15,447 nt of DNA, taken from JBATBW01 sp049662565. GTDB taxonomy: Bacteria; Bacillota_I; Bacilli_A; Erysipelotrichales; Erysipelotrichaceae. The position numbers were made by a program, and so were the translations under genes. The stretch is taken from assembly GCA_049662565.1 (NCBI GenBank), contig JBATBW010000034.1, positions 1-15,447 on the forward strand. Reading direction: 5' to 3'. The notes under the pieces were generated by a model. It made no database searches and had not been told where the DNA came from. It was given only the letters and a program-made list of their open reading frames with translations. Of this stretch, positions 7,677-14,941 are shown piece by piece (position 1 is the first letter of the stretch; every line of letters starts with the position of its first letter).

Positions 7677-7709
7677 TAGTTTAATAGAACATTGCAGGGG
7701 GTAGTCGAT

Positions 7710-9497
7710 ATGGTTAAAGATAATATTTTGTTTGAGAGAAGTGTGGAGGCTAGGTCGGCTGTTTTTGCGGATTTTCCGAATGATATGCATGGTGAGTTGG
7801 TTGGTTTTCTTAAGTGTTTGAATATTGATCAATTGTATTGTCATCAGGTGGAGATGTTTAATGAGGTTAAGAGGGGTAATAATGTGGTTATTACTACTTC
7901 GACGGCTAGTGGTAAGACTTTGAGTTTTTTGTTGCCGATTATTGATCGTATTTTGATTAATCCTTTGTGTCGGGCGTTTTTTATTTATCCGACTAAGGCT
8001 TTGGCTAGTGATCAGTTTAGGGCGATTAAGCCTTTTTTGGATCATTTTGGTAAGGGTAGGATTGTTGCGGGGGTTTATGATGGGGATACTCCGGTTAATG
8101 AGCGGAGTAAGTTGAGGGCTAGTGCGAATATTATTTTGACTAATCCGGAGATGATTAATTCGGCTTTTTTGCCTAATCATAGTAATTATGGTAATAATTT
8201 TATTTTTTCTAATTTGAATTTTATTGTGATTGATGAGTTGCATTCTTATAAGGGTGCTTTTGGGTCACATATGGCTAATTTGTTTAAGCGGTTGGATCGG
8301 GTTTGTAGTTATTATAATTGTAGGCCGCAGTTTTTGTGTAGTTCGGCTACTATTGCTAATCCTTTGGAGTTGGCTAGTAATATTTGTGGTCGGGATTTTG
8401 TTTTAGTGGATAAGGATGGTTCTCCGAGTGCAAAAAAGAAGTATGTGTTTATTCAGCCTCCGGTTTATGAGAAGACGGATATTGCGGTTTCAGTTGAGCA
8501 GGTTGCTTCGGAGTTTGTTCCTAAGTTGGTTGTGGGGAATAGGCATTTTATTGCTTTTTGTAAGTCGCGTCGGGCAGTGGAGATTATTTTGAAGCAGGCT
8601 CGGGAGAAGTTGAAGTATGATGGGGTTAATAGTGTTAATTATGCGGATAAGATATCGGGTTATCGGGGTGGATATGTTCCTGCTGAGCGTAAAGAGATTG
8701 AGAGTAAGATGATTAATGGTGAATTGAGTGGGCTTATTTCTACTAATGTGTTGGAGTTGGGTATTGATATTGGTAAGGTTGATTCTACGGTTTTGGTTGG
8801 TTATCCTAAGACTAGGGCTTCTTTTTGGCAACAATCAGGTAGAGCTGGTAGAAAGGGTAATGTTTCTACTACTTATTTGATTTTGGATGATTTGCCGATT
8901 GATCAGTTTATTGGTTTGAATCCGGATTGGATTTTTGGTGTTAGTAGTGAGAATGCGATTATTGATAAGGATAATACTTATATTCAGTTGGCGCATTTAA
9001 GGGCGGCTGCAGCGGAGTTACCTATTTCTTTGGATGATTCTCATTTGTTTTCTAAATTGAGTGAGATTGTGCCTGTTTTGTTGAAGGCGGGTGAGTTAAA
9101 GAAGGAGAATGGTAAGTTTGTTTGGTGTGGTGGTCCTTTTCCAGCTGGGGATTATAGTTTGAGAAATATGGATAGTGATGTTTATCAGGTTATTGATGAA
9201 GAGAATAATGTTTCTATTACTGAGGTTGATGAGACGATTGCTTTTAGGGATTGTCATGAGAAGTCGATTTATATTCATGATGGTTATATGTATTGTGTTA
9301 GTAGGTTGGATTTGGATTGTAAGAAGGTTTTTGTTAGAAGGTTGGATGTGAATTATTATACGGTTCCTTTTGTGACGACTCAAGCGCGGATTATTAGTTC
9401 GCTTAAGTCGGATAAGGTTAATAAGTGTGTTTATCATTTTGGGGATATTAATGTTTCTAATGTGTTTGGTAGTCATAAAAAGGTGGTAATGCTATAG
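7710..9497 (+). CDS. mrfA: MrfA/YprA-type superfamily 2 DNA repair helicase, C-terminally truncated
   Basis: This 595-residue protein shows the helicase motifs in order: Walker A STASGKT (64-70), YPTKALA (94-100), DELH in the motif II position (175-178), SAT (212-214), STNVLELGID (344-353) and QQSGRAGRKG (374-383). Later conserved text includes YHFGDINVSN (575-584). Bacillus MrfA is about 750 residues and ends in a DUF1998-type domain with four zinc-binding cysteines. Here about 150 residues, including that domain, are missing. Reading ends GSHKKVVML, a few codons past the point where family similarity seems to stop and directly inside a gamma-glutamyltransferase gene. The ATG at 7710 is preferred because AGGGGG lies seven bases before it. 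An earlier TTG at 7692 would lie upstream of that SD. MrfA repairs mitomycin-type damage. Function after truncation is doubtful. Confidence 0.87.
   Translation: MVKDNILFERSVEARSAVFADFPNDMHGELVGFLKCLNIDQLYCHQVEMFNEVKRGNNVVITTSTASGKTLSFLLPIIDRILINPLCRAFFIYPTKALASDQFRAIKPFLDHFGKGRIVAGVYDGDTPVNERSKLRASANIILTNPEMINSAFLPNHSNYGNNFIFSNLNFIVIDELHSYKGAFGSHMANLFKRLDRVCSYYNCRPQFLCSSATIANPLELASNICGRDFVLVDKDGSPSAKKKYVFIQPPVYEKTDIAVSVEQVASEFVPKLVVGNRHFIAFCKSRRAVEIILKQAREKLKYDGVNSVNYADKISGYRGGYVPAERKEIESKMINGELSGLISTNVLELGIDIGKVDSTVLVGYPKTRASFWQQSGRAGRKGNVSTTYLILDDLPIDQFIGLNPDWIFGVSSENAIIDKDNTYIQLAHLRAAAAELPISLDDSHLFSKLSEIVPVLLKAGELKKENGKFVWCGGPFPAGDYSLRNMDSDVYQVIDEENNVSITEVDETIAFRDCHEKSIYIHDGYMYCVSRLDLDCKKVFVRRLDVNYYTVPFVTTQARIISSLKSDKVNKCVYHFGDINVSNVFGSHKKVVML
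9474..9484. other. Junction between helicase and gamma-glutamyltransferase segments
   Basis: Helicase-type coding (GSHKK) runs up to the AAAAAGG tract. From 9479, in a different frame, the sequence reads KGGNAIDAAIATAAVLTVVE, the normal early part of a gamma-glutamyltransferase. An in-frame TAA at 9476-9478 shows that no upstream transferase sequence remains. The two genes are therefore joined with the 3' end of one and the 5' end of the other absent. Confidence 0.8.
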
Positions 9498-10969
9498 ATG
9501 CAGCGATCGCTACTGCAGCGGTATTAACGGTTGTTGAACCAATGAGTAATGGCATTGGTGGAGACGCTTTTGCAATAGTGTGGTTTAAGGATAAATTATA
9601 TGGTTTAAATGGTTCCGGATATAGTCCTGAAAATATTAATATCGATAAAATTAAAGATATGGGATATGATAAAATGCCAAAAAGTGGTTGGATCCCAATC
9701 ACTATACCTGGGCAACCAAAAGCATGGGCGGATTTAGTAAATAGATTTGGAAATCTAACATTAAAAGAAAATTTGCAACCTGCGATTAATTATGCAAAGA
9801 ATGGGTTCGTGGTATCCCCTACCATAGGAGTTCTATGGGAAAAATATCTAAATAAACATTTAAATGAATATTCTAAATCAAGCGTTTTTGATGAATGGTT
9901 TAATACGTTCACTAACGATAAAAAAGCATATGAATTTGGTGATTTGGTCAAATTCCCTAATCACGCCAAAACTCTTGAATTAATCGGTTCGACTAATGCA
10001 GAATCATTCTATAAAGGTGAAATAGCTAAAAAAATAGTAGATCAAAGTGTTAAAGAAGGTGGTTTTCTTAGTTTAAAAGACTTAAGAGATTATGAAACTC
10101 AATGGGTAGAACCAATTTCTATAAATTATAAAGGGTATGATATTTGGGAAATTCCACCTAATGGACAAGGGTTGGTAGCGTTAATGACATTAAATATTTT
10201 GAATAATTGTGATTTTGAAGAAAGAGAAAATTCTAAAACTTATCATAAAATGTTTGAAGCTATGAAAATGGGATTTTCCGATGGTTTTAAAATAATAACT
10301 GATCCGAATGATATGAAACAAGATGTAAATGAATATTTGTGCAAACAATATGGGCTTAAAAGGTCAAACGAGATTGAAGATAGAGCTAAACATCCGGATA
10401 ATATTGATCCATATAGTAGTGGAACAGTCTATTTATGTGCAGCTGATAAAGACGGGAATATGGTCTCATATATTCAAAGTAATTATATGGATTTTGGATC
10501 AGGAATTGTAGTTAAAGATTATGGTATTTCTTTGCAAAATAGGGGAGCTGATTTTTCTTTGGACAAAAATGCTGTTAATGCTTTAAAACCAAAAAAAAGA
10601 AGTTATCACACAATTATACCAGGATTCATTACAAAAGGTAATAAACCAATTTGTGCATTTGGAGTAATGGGTGGATATATGCAACCTCAAGGACATGTAC
10701 AAGTAGTAACAAATTTAATAGATTTTAAGTTGAATCCTCAAATGGCTTTGGACGCCCCGAGATGGCAATGGAAGAGGGGAAAGTCTTTTATTGTTGAGCC
10801 GGAATTTGATAAAAAGATAGTTGATGAATTAATAAAAATGGGTCATGAAGTTTCATTTGCAAATGATAGATATTCATTTGGTAGAGGACAGATTATTTTA
10901 TTCGATGAAAAAGGGTTTTATGTGGGAGGAGTTGAATCTAGAGCTGATAGTAATATTTGTTCTTACTAA
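9479..10969 (+). CDS. Gamma-glutamyltransferase family protein (YwrD-like), N-terminally truncated
   Basis: About 496 codons are open from KGGNAIDAAIA. The first internal ATG is at 9542, and it has no SD. YwrD-type proteins run to about 525 residues and begin some 30-45 residues before this motif, so the native start is missing. The autoprocessing region is present: SSGTVYL, with the likely catalytic threonine encoded at 10424-10426, then DKDGNMVSYIQSNYMDFGSG and GISLQNRGADFSLD, then a PKKRSYHTIIPGF stretch typical of the YwrD subgroup. Such enzymes split themselves into two subunits and act on gamma-glutamyl bonds; the YwrD subgroup's substrate is not settled. The next two genes are CHR transporters, as in the Bacillus ywr set. 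Without a start it may be inactive unless the junction is an assembly fault. Confidence 0.83.
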   Translation, partial: KGGNAIDAAIATAAVLTVVEPMSNGIGGDAFAIVWFKDKLYGLNGSGYSPENINIDKIKDMGYDKMPKSGWIPITIPGQPKAWADLVNRFGNLTLKENLQPAINYAKNGFVVSPTIGVLWEKYLNKHLNEYSKSSVFDEWFNTFTNDKKAYEFGDLVKFPNHAKTLELIGSTNAESFYKGEIAKKIVDQSVKEGGFLSLKDLRDYETQWVEPISINYKGYDIWEIPPNGQGLVALMTLNILNNCDFEERENSKTYHKMFEAMKMGFSDGFKIITDPNDMKQDVNEYLCKQYGLKRSNEIEDRAKHPDNIDPYSSGTVYLCAADKDGNMVSYIQSNYMDFGSGIVVKDYGISLQNRGADFSLDKNAVNALKPKKRSYHTIIPGFITKGNKPICAFGVMGGYMQPQGHVQVVTNLIDFKLNPQMALDAPRWQWKRGKSFIVEPEFDKKIVDELIKMGHEVSFANDRYSFGRGQIILFDEKGFYVGGVESRADSNICSY

Positions 10970-10972
10970 TAT

Positions 10973-11512
10973 ATGAATATTTTTGTTGATATGTTTTTGG
11001 TTTTTTTTAAAATTGGTTTATTTACATTTGGTGGTGGTTATTCAATGCTTCCAATAATTAAGAAAGAAGTTGTTGATGATAAAAAATGGATAAGTATGGA
11101 AGAAGTGATGGATTTTTATGCAATTAGTCAATGCACACCTGGAGTTATAGCAATAAATACATCAGTATTTATTGGAAATCATATAAAGAATTTTTGGGGT
11201 GGGGTATTTTGCTCATTAGGTGTAATTACTCCTTCCGTAATAATAATAATATTGATTGCATCTTTTATTTCTAATTTTAATGATATAATTTATGTGCAAT
11301 TAATGTTCAATGGCATTAGAATTGCAGTAAGTGCTTTAATTGTTAATGCAACCATTATAATGTATAAAAAGGGAGTAGTTGATATATACAGTTTTTTTAT
11401 TTTTGTTGCAAGTTTTATCTCATTATATTATTTCGAGATTTCACCAATTATAATTGTTTTTTTATTTGCTATAATAGGTGTTGTAATATCTATATTAAAG
11501 TCAAGGAAGTAA
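10973..11512 (+). CDS. Half-size chromate transporter (CHR family), first partner
   Basis: This 179-residue membrane protein carries the CHR signature: FKIGLFTFGGGYSMLPII near the N-terminus and SQCTPGVIAINTSVFIG at about 51-67. Several hydrophobic helices follow. Proteins of this size are short-chain CHR transporters that work as pairs, here with the next gene; Bacillus YwrA/YwrB are a characterised example linked to chromate resistance. The start follows the transferase stop by only three bases and lacks a good SD, so it is likely translated by coupling. The natural substrate without chromate exposure is unknown. Confidence 0.88.
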   Translation: MNIFVDMFLVFFKIGLFTFGGGYSMLPIIKKEVVDDKKWISMEEVMDFYAISQCTPGVIAINTSVFIGNHIKNFWGGVFCSLGVITPSVIIIILIASFISNFNDIIYVQLMFNGIRIAVSALIVNATIIMYKKGVVDIYSFFIFVASFISLYYFEISPIIIVFLFAIIGVVISILKSRK

Positions 11513-11518
11513 TTTGAT

Positions 11519-12064
11519 ATGGATATACTTATAATATTATTTTTGGAATTTCTAAAAGTAGGGTTGTTTTCTGTTGGTGGAGGATTGGCAACGATACCAT
11601 ATTTATTTAAATTATCAGATACGTATAATTGGTTTTCGAGTGAGCAATTAATTAATATGATTGCTATTAGTGAATCTACACCTGGCCCAATTGGGGTAAA
11701 TACAGCAACATATGCAGGATACCAAGCATATGGAGTAATTGGAGGGGTTTTTGCAACATTAGGCATATATGCTGCGAGCCTAATTGTGATTAGTCTTGTA
11801 TCGAAAATATACGAAAAATTTAAGTCAAATAAGATCGTAAAGTTTGCATTCTATGGAATTAGACCTACTGTTGCAGGTTTGGTACTAGCAAGCGCATTTG
11901 ATATTGTTTTAGGTAGCATATTTATTGATAGACTTGTGTTTGCTATCAATCTAAAATCACTTATTTTATTTTGTTTGTGTATATTTTTGCTTAATAAATA
12001 TAAATTTCACCCAGTTTTTTATATTGCTGTATGTGGAATGCTGGGATTGATAATATCATTCTAG
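11519..12064 (+). CDS. Half-size chromate transporter (CHR family), second partner
   Basis: This 181-residue membrane protein is homologous to its upstream neighbour. It shows FLKVGLFSVGGGLATIPYLF and SESTPGPIGVNTATYAGY, the two family motifs, followed by membrane helices that include a GIRPTVAGLVLA stretch. AAGGAAGT precedes the ATG at a usable distance, and only six bases separate it from the first partner. The two are expected to assemble as an antiparallel heterodimer, as is known for short CHR pairs. It is the last gene of the plus-strand block. Confidence 0.88.
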   Translation: MDILIILFLEFLKVGLFSVGGGLATIPYLFKLSDTYNWFSSEQLINMIAISESTPGPIGVNTATYAGYQAYGVIGGVFATLGIYAASLIVISLVSKIYEKFKSNKIVKFAFYGIRPTVAGLVLASAFDIVLGSIFIDRLVFAINLKSLILFCLCIFLLNKYKFHPVFYIAVCGMLGLIISF

Positions 12065-12219
12065 TTAATTTAAATTATTCCATATTTATTTTCTAATATA
12101 TCATGAAATTTATATTGGGATAAAAAGGTTAGTAAGTTAAAGAGATGTGTTTTTAAAAGTTAGTATAGACTTCTCTTATTCTCTTAAATTTTTCTATAAA
12201 ATAATGTAGTTTATTTACT

Positions 12220-12248
12220 GGAGTGATTATGTAAATTGCTCCTTTTTT
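12220..12248 (+). terminator. Intrinsic terminator downstream of the chromate transporter genes
   Basis: GGAGTGATT (12220-12228) pairs with AATTGCTCC (12234-12242) over 9 bp, including two G-U pairs, with a five-base loop. Six T residues follow directly (12243-12248). It lies 155 bases after the last stop codon and before the mobile remnant. A transcript of the transferase-chromate block would end here. Confidence 0.75.
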
Positions 12249-12295
12249 ACGTGTTTTTACACCCCCTTTAAACTTTCGTAGGGTTTTGTTTTTTT

Positions 12296-12329
12296 GTAAG
12301 CGTCAAATAATAGTAAGCGTCAAATAATA
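12296..12329 (+). repeat. Perfect tandem 17-bp direct repeat (2 copies), IS66-end-like
   Basis: GTAAGCGTCAAATAATA occurs at 12296-12312 and again at 12313-12329 without a mismatch or gap. It is preceded by a T-run. A doubled element end could come from slippage, from one copy inserting next to another, or from incomplete excision. Confidence 0.9.
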
Positions 12330-12386
12330 CAGCACTAATATAAAAATTGATAGTCATATATAATTTGTATATTAGGAGGATGCAAT

Positions 12387-12673
12387 ATGAGAACACTTGA
12401 AGAATGGAATGATTAATTGAGGATCAAAAGACTAAAGGGTTAAGCGAAGCTAGTTATTGTAAGTTGAATAATATCTCTAGATCAGCTTTTTACAATGCTA
12501 TTTTGAGAATATGACAAAGAGATAAAGATTTAGAAGATATTAATTGTAGTAATGAAAACCATTTTAGTAAAGTGATGGTGACCAAAGATAAAAGAGTAAA
12601 TACTAGAATTAATGGGGTTAATTCTGAATTATCGACAAAAACATCCATATTATGTAATCAGTGTTTAATATAA
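12387..12673 (+). pseudogene. Broken IS66 TnpA-like (helix-turn-helix accessory protein) gene
   Basis: From ATG 12387 the frame reads MRTLEEWND and stops. One base back, from 12413, it resumes as LIEDQKTKGLSEASYCKLNN, then ISRSAFYNAILRI. An in-frame TGA interrupts it, and it continues to a TAA at 12671-12673. The ordering of a short lead, a K.GLS..SYCK.NNIS..AFYNAI helix-turn-helix and a basic/valine-rich tail matches IS66 accessory protein TnpA in Bacillota. At least one frameshift and one stop make it non-functional. The good SD (AGGAGG) is preserved. Confidence 0.6.
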
Positions 12674-12698
12674 AGTTTTTAAAAAAATATATAAGTTG

Positions 12699-12744
12699 TC
12701 AACAATAAAACGACCACCTTCATAAAGTGGTCATTTATTGTTGA
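12699..12744 (-). terminator. Long stem-loop terminator of the minus-strand operon
   Basis: TCAACAATAAA (12699-12709) pairs with TTTATTGTTGA (12734-12744). Inside it GACCAC (12712-12717) pairs with GTGGTC (12727-12732), and the loop is nine bases. It starts four bases beyond the stop of the lipoprotein gene. On the minus strand a T-rich stretch (opposite the A-run near 12681-12687) lies a little further downstream. It may also insulate against readthrough from the left. Confidence 0.75.
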
Positions 12745-12748
12745 GTTA

Positions 12749-14140
12749 TTATCTTTTATTAGGTCTACCACCATTAGGGCCTCCACCTGGCATTTTATTG
12801 CCTGATTCTGAGCCGTCATTAGTAGTAATGTTTCCACCGTTGTTGGTGAATGTTCCACTTGCGTCTAGGGCGGTGTTTCCGTTGCCGTTACATACTAAGT
12901 TAAGGGTGCCGTTATTGATGGTTAGGGTACCGTTAGAGTCGATGCTGTCACCGTCGGATACTATTTTAATTGTACCATTGTTGATGGTTACAAATGCATT
13001 TGTGTCTACGGCAAATTTATCGTCTTTGTTGCCGATTCCAGAGTTGTCTGCTCCTCCTGCGGCATTGATTCCGTCATCAGATGAGATAATATTGATGTTG
13101 CCGTTATTGATTGTGACTGTTTGTCCTTCTATTCCTTCGTAGCAATTTTCGATATTGTATTCTCCGTCTTCGATGACGACATTTGTATCGCTGTGGATGG
13201 CGTCGTCGGTGGTTTTGATATTGTATGTTCCTTTGTTTATTAAAAGGTTTTGTGTGCTATGAATACCATCATCGATGGTATCTAGTGTGAATGTTCCATT
13301 TTTTATGGTGATTTGATTATCGGATTTTATTCCTTTTTGACTTTTTTCTTGGTTTTTGTTTGTGGTTGTTATGTTGTATTTGCCATCGATGATGGTTACA
13401 TAACTGCTAGCGCTTATACCATCACCTTGGGCTTTTATGTTATAGGTTCCATTTTCGATGTAGATGAATCCTAGGGTTTGATCTTTGGTGTTGTCGGATT
13501 GGATACTGTCTTTTCCGGATGTTAAGTTAAATATGCCGTTTGCTATTCTTATGCTGTCGTTGGCGCTGATGGTGTGATTTTTGGCGTTGATATTATATGT
13601 TCCTCCGGTAATGACAATATCGTCTTTGCTAACTATGCCATGACCATAATTGTCGTTGATGTTTAGGGTTCCGTTACCGTTGAAGGTAATGTCGCTTTTG
13701 GCGAATATTGTTGCGTCTATTTTGTTTTCGTCTTTGGTTGTGTATTCACCGTTTACTGTTAGGGTATTTGTGTTGTCATCAGCAAGGGTGATGAATACTT
13801 TATCGGCGGATTTTATATAGATTGGGGCGGTGTTTTTGGCGCTTATTGTGACGTTGTTTAGTACTAATTGCACTTTTTGTGTATCTTCTACATCGATGAT
13901 GATTTGTCCGTCATCGATGTTTCCGGTGATGATGTATACGCCTTCTTTATTGATTGTTTGGGTTTGATTGTTGAGGTTTATTTTTGTGGCGGTATTTTCG
14001 TCATATTCGCTTTGTTTGTCTCTTTCGGTAAACATTTGTGTGGTTGTATTGGTTTGGGTGTTTACTTGTGTCTTGTTTTGACAACTGGTTAATGTAATGG
14101 TGAAGAGTAGGCAAAGGAATAATGCTGTGTTTTTTTTCAT
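12749..14140 (-). CDS. Cthe_2159-like beta-helical carbohydrate-binding lipoprotein
   Basis: This 463-residue protein begins with a lipoprotein signal: MKKN, a hydrophobic run, then lipobox LTSC with Cys20 as the lipidated residue. A Thr/Asn/Gln-rich linker follows. From about residue 60 to 430 there are repeated rungs of the form I-x-I-x-x-G-x-Y-N-I followed by (D/G)D(G/A)I-x-(S/A), e.g. DDGIHS, DDAIHS, GDGISA, DDGINA and GDSIDS. This is a parallel beta-helix pattern of the Cthe_2159/DUF4353 family, whose founding member binds cellulose or acidic sugars. The C-terminus is a Gly/Pro-rich tail (KMPGGGPNGGRPNKR). AGGAGAAT overlaps the stop of the upstream gene and precedes the ATG, showing operon coupling. 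It should sit on the outer face of the membrane. The ligand is unknown. Confidence 0.85.
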   Translation of the reverse strand: MKKNTALFLCLLFTITLTSCQNKTQVNTQTNTTTQMFTERDKQSEYDENTATKINLNNQTQTINKEGVYIITGNIDDGQIIIDVEDTQKVQLVLNNVTISAKNTAPIYIKSADKVFITLADDNTNTLTVNGEYTTKDENKIDATIFAKSDITFNGNGTLNINDNYGHGIVSKDDIVITGGTYNINAKNHTISANDSIRIANGIFNLTSGKDSIQSDNTKDQTLGFIYIENGTYNIKAQGDGISASSYVTIIDGKYNITTTNKNQEKSQKGIKSDNQITIKNGTFTLDTIDDGIHSTQNLLINKGTYNIKTTDDAIHSDTNVVIEDGEYNIENCYEGIEGQTVTINNGNINIISSDDGINAAGGADNSGIGNKDDKFAVDTNAFVTINNGTIKIVSDGDSIDSNGTLTINNGTLNLVCNGNGNTALDASGTFTNNGGNITTNDGSESGNKMPGGGPNGGRPNKR

Positions 14141-14150
14141 GGTTATTCTC

Positions 14151-14933
14151 CTAGCTATTTGTTGGGTATAATGAATAATATTCTTGGGTTGAACTTTCTA
14201 ATCTTGATTGGCCTTTGCGACAGTGTAGGTTAGTTAGTGGGCAGTGTCGCCCGCAACCGTTGCAGAATAGTTTGCTGATGAATTCTTCTAGTGTTGGTTT
14301 TTGATCTTCTTGAGGTATTGTTATTTCTTGTTTATCTTCGTCGATTACTTCGTCTTCTTGAGTGTAGCTATTGATTGTTTCATCACTAGTTGGTGTTTCA
14401 TTTGATGTATAGTTTAAGTATAGCATATTAGTTGCTTTATATAGGGTAACTACTGATACGATGGATAGTCCTATTTGCAAGGTGAATGATAGTAGTTGTT
14501 TATTGTTTTTAATTATTATTTTTTTAAAGACGCCTATTACATAATTTATATGGAGTAGTGCATGTCCAGATAAAGCGATTAATCCAATCCAAGAAATGGT
14601 GTTATGCCAAAATGTTAAGAAAGGGTTGGTTGCAAAATCGAATATCGAATAGGAAATAAATATTCCTGATATTACTACTATTGGCATCGCAATTATTAAA
14701 GTAATATCAAGAACAATAGCGATGATGTTTTTATATTGGTTTGGTAATTGAGTTTTTTTGAATAGTGTTTTGATCATTTTAGTATTGAAGATAAAATGAA
14801 GGATGAATAGTATTCCGGTAATTATTCCTAATATTTCATGGAATAGACCTCCAAAGTTATATCCAAACATTAATAATGAATAAGATATTAGCATTAAGAT
14901 ATCTAGTGATATTTTATAGACGATTTTTTTCAT
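14151..14933 (-). CDS. DUF4405-type multi-helix membrane protein with C-terminal four-Cys cluster
   Basis: This 260-residue protein has about five membrane helices, at roughly 7-28, 33-53, 68-95, 108-137 and 147-172. Histidines H32, H46, H110, H124 and H128 lie in or beside helices, as in cytochrome b561-like haem proteins related to DUF4405. Basic residues before helix 1 and in the loops after helices 2 and 4 place those inside, so the C-terminal tail (173-260) should be outside. That tail is acidic and then carries C224, C227, C231 and C238 (CX2CX3CX6C) in FCNGCGRHCPLTNLHC, a likely metal or Fe-S site. AGGAAA overlaps the previous gene's end. A membrane electron-transfer role is my inference; no enzyme activity is shown. 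Confidence 0.8.
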   Translation of the reverse strand: MKKIVYKISLDILMLISYSLLMFGYNFGGLFHEILGIITGILFILHFIFNTKMIKTLFKKTQLPNQYKNIIAIVLDITLIIAMPIVVISGIFISYSIFDFATNPFLTFWHNTISWIGLIALSGHALLHINYVIGVFKKIIIKNNKQLLSFTLQIGLSIVSVVTLYKATNMLYLNYTSNETPTSDETINSYTQEDEVIDEDKQEITIPQEDQKPTLEEFISKLFCNGCGRHCPLTNLHCRKGQSRLESSTQEYYSLYPTNS

Positions 14934-14941
14934 AAAGTTTC

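Larger units (their letters stand above)
7334..7709. other. Intergenic region between divergent AbiTii-type and helicase genes
   Basis: It contains the AbiTii promoter on its left, a candidate short transcript with a terminator in the middle (to 7626), and the helicase promoter on its right. Short open stretches such as VREYIAFENVVEEN (from 7488) and a separate piece ending VQTEVCSF are too short and broken to call a gene. They could be residue of a lost gene. Confidence 0.5.
12296..12673 (+). mobile_element. Decayed IS66-type insertion sequence remnant (left end plus tnpA-like frame)
   Basis: The left boundary is GTAAGCGTCAAATAATA, and IS66-family ends characteristically begin with GTAAGCG. 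About 60 bases later an SD (AGGAGG, 12374-12379) introduces a broken tnpA-like frame. No tnpB or tnpC transposase gene follows, and I find no matching right inverted repeat before the terminator at 12699. Only an end and the accessory gene survive, so it cannot move by itself. The assignment rests on the end sequence and the style of the encoded peptide, not on a database match. Confidence 0.55.
12065..12748. other. Gene-poor region with terminator, IS66-type remnant and second terminator
   Basis: The first 155 bases are AT-rich with nothing I can name. A terminator at 12220-12248 is followed by a 17-bp tandem repeat, a broken tnpA-like frame, and a long hairpin at 12699-12744 serving the minus-strand operon. 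I see no intact gene. Confidence 0.7.

Noticed and set aside
7467..8243. Long open frame on the minus strand over the helicase start
   Set aside because: It mirrors the strongly biased codons of the helicase gene, its product is Ile/Asn/Arg-rich low-complexity text with no motif, and the helicase motifs on the other strand are decisive.
12510..12520. Reading TGA as tryptophan (code 4) to repair the tnpA-like frame
   Set aside because: Several intact genes end at TGA, including those ending at 1752 and 6306, and a separate frameshift would remain.
12738..13142. Plus-strand open frame opposite the lipoprotein gene
   Set aside because: The Pro/Leu-rich product is an antisense artefact of the repetitive beta-helix gene, and it overlaps that gene's terminator.
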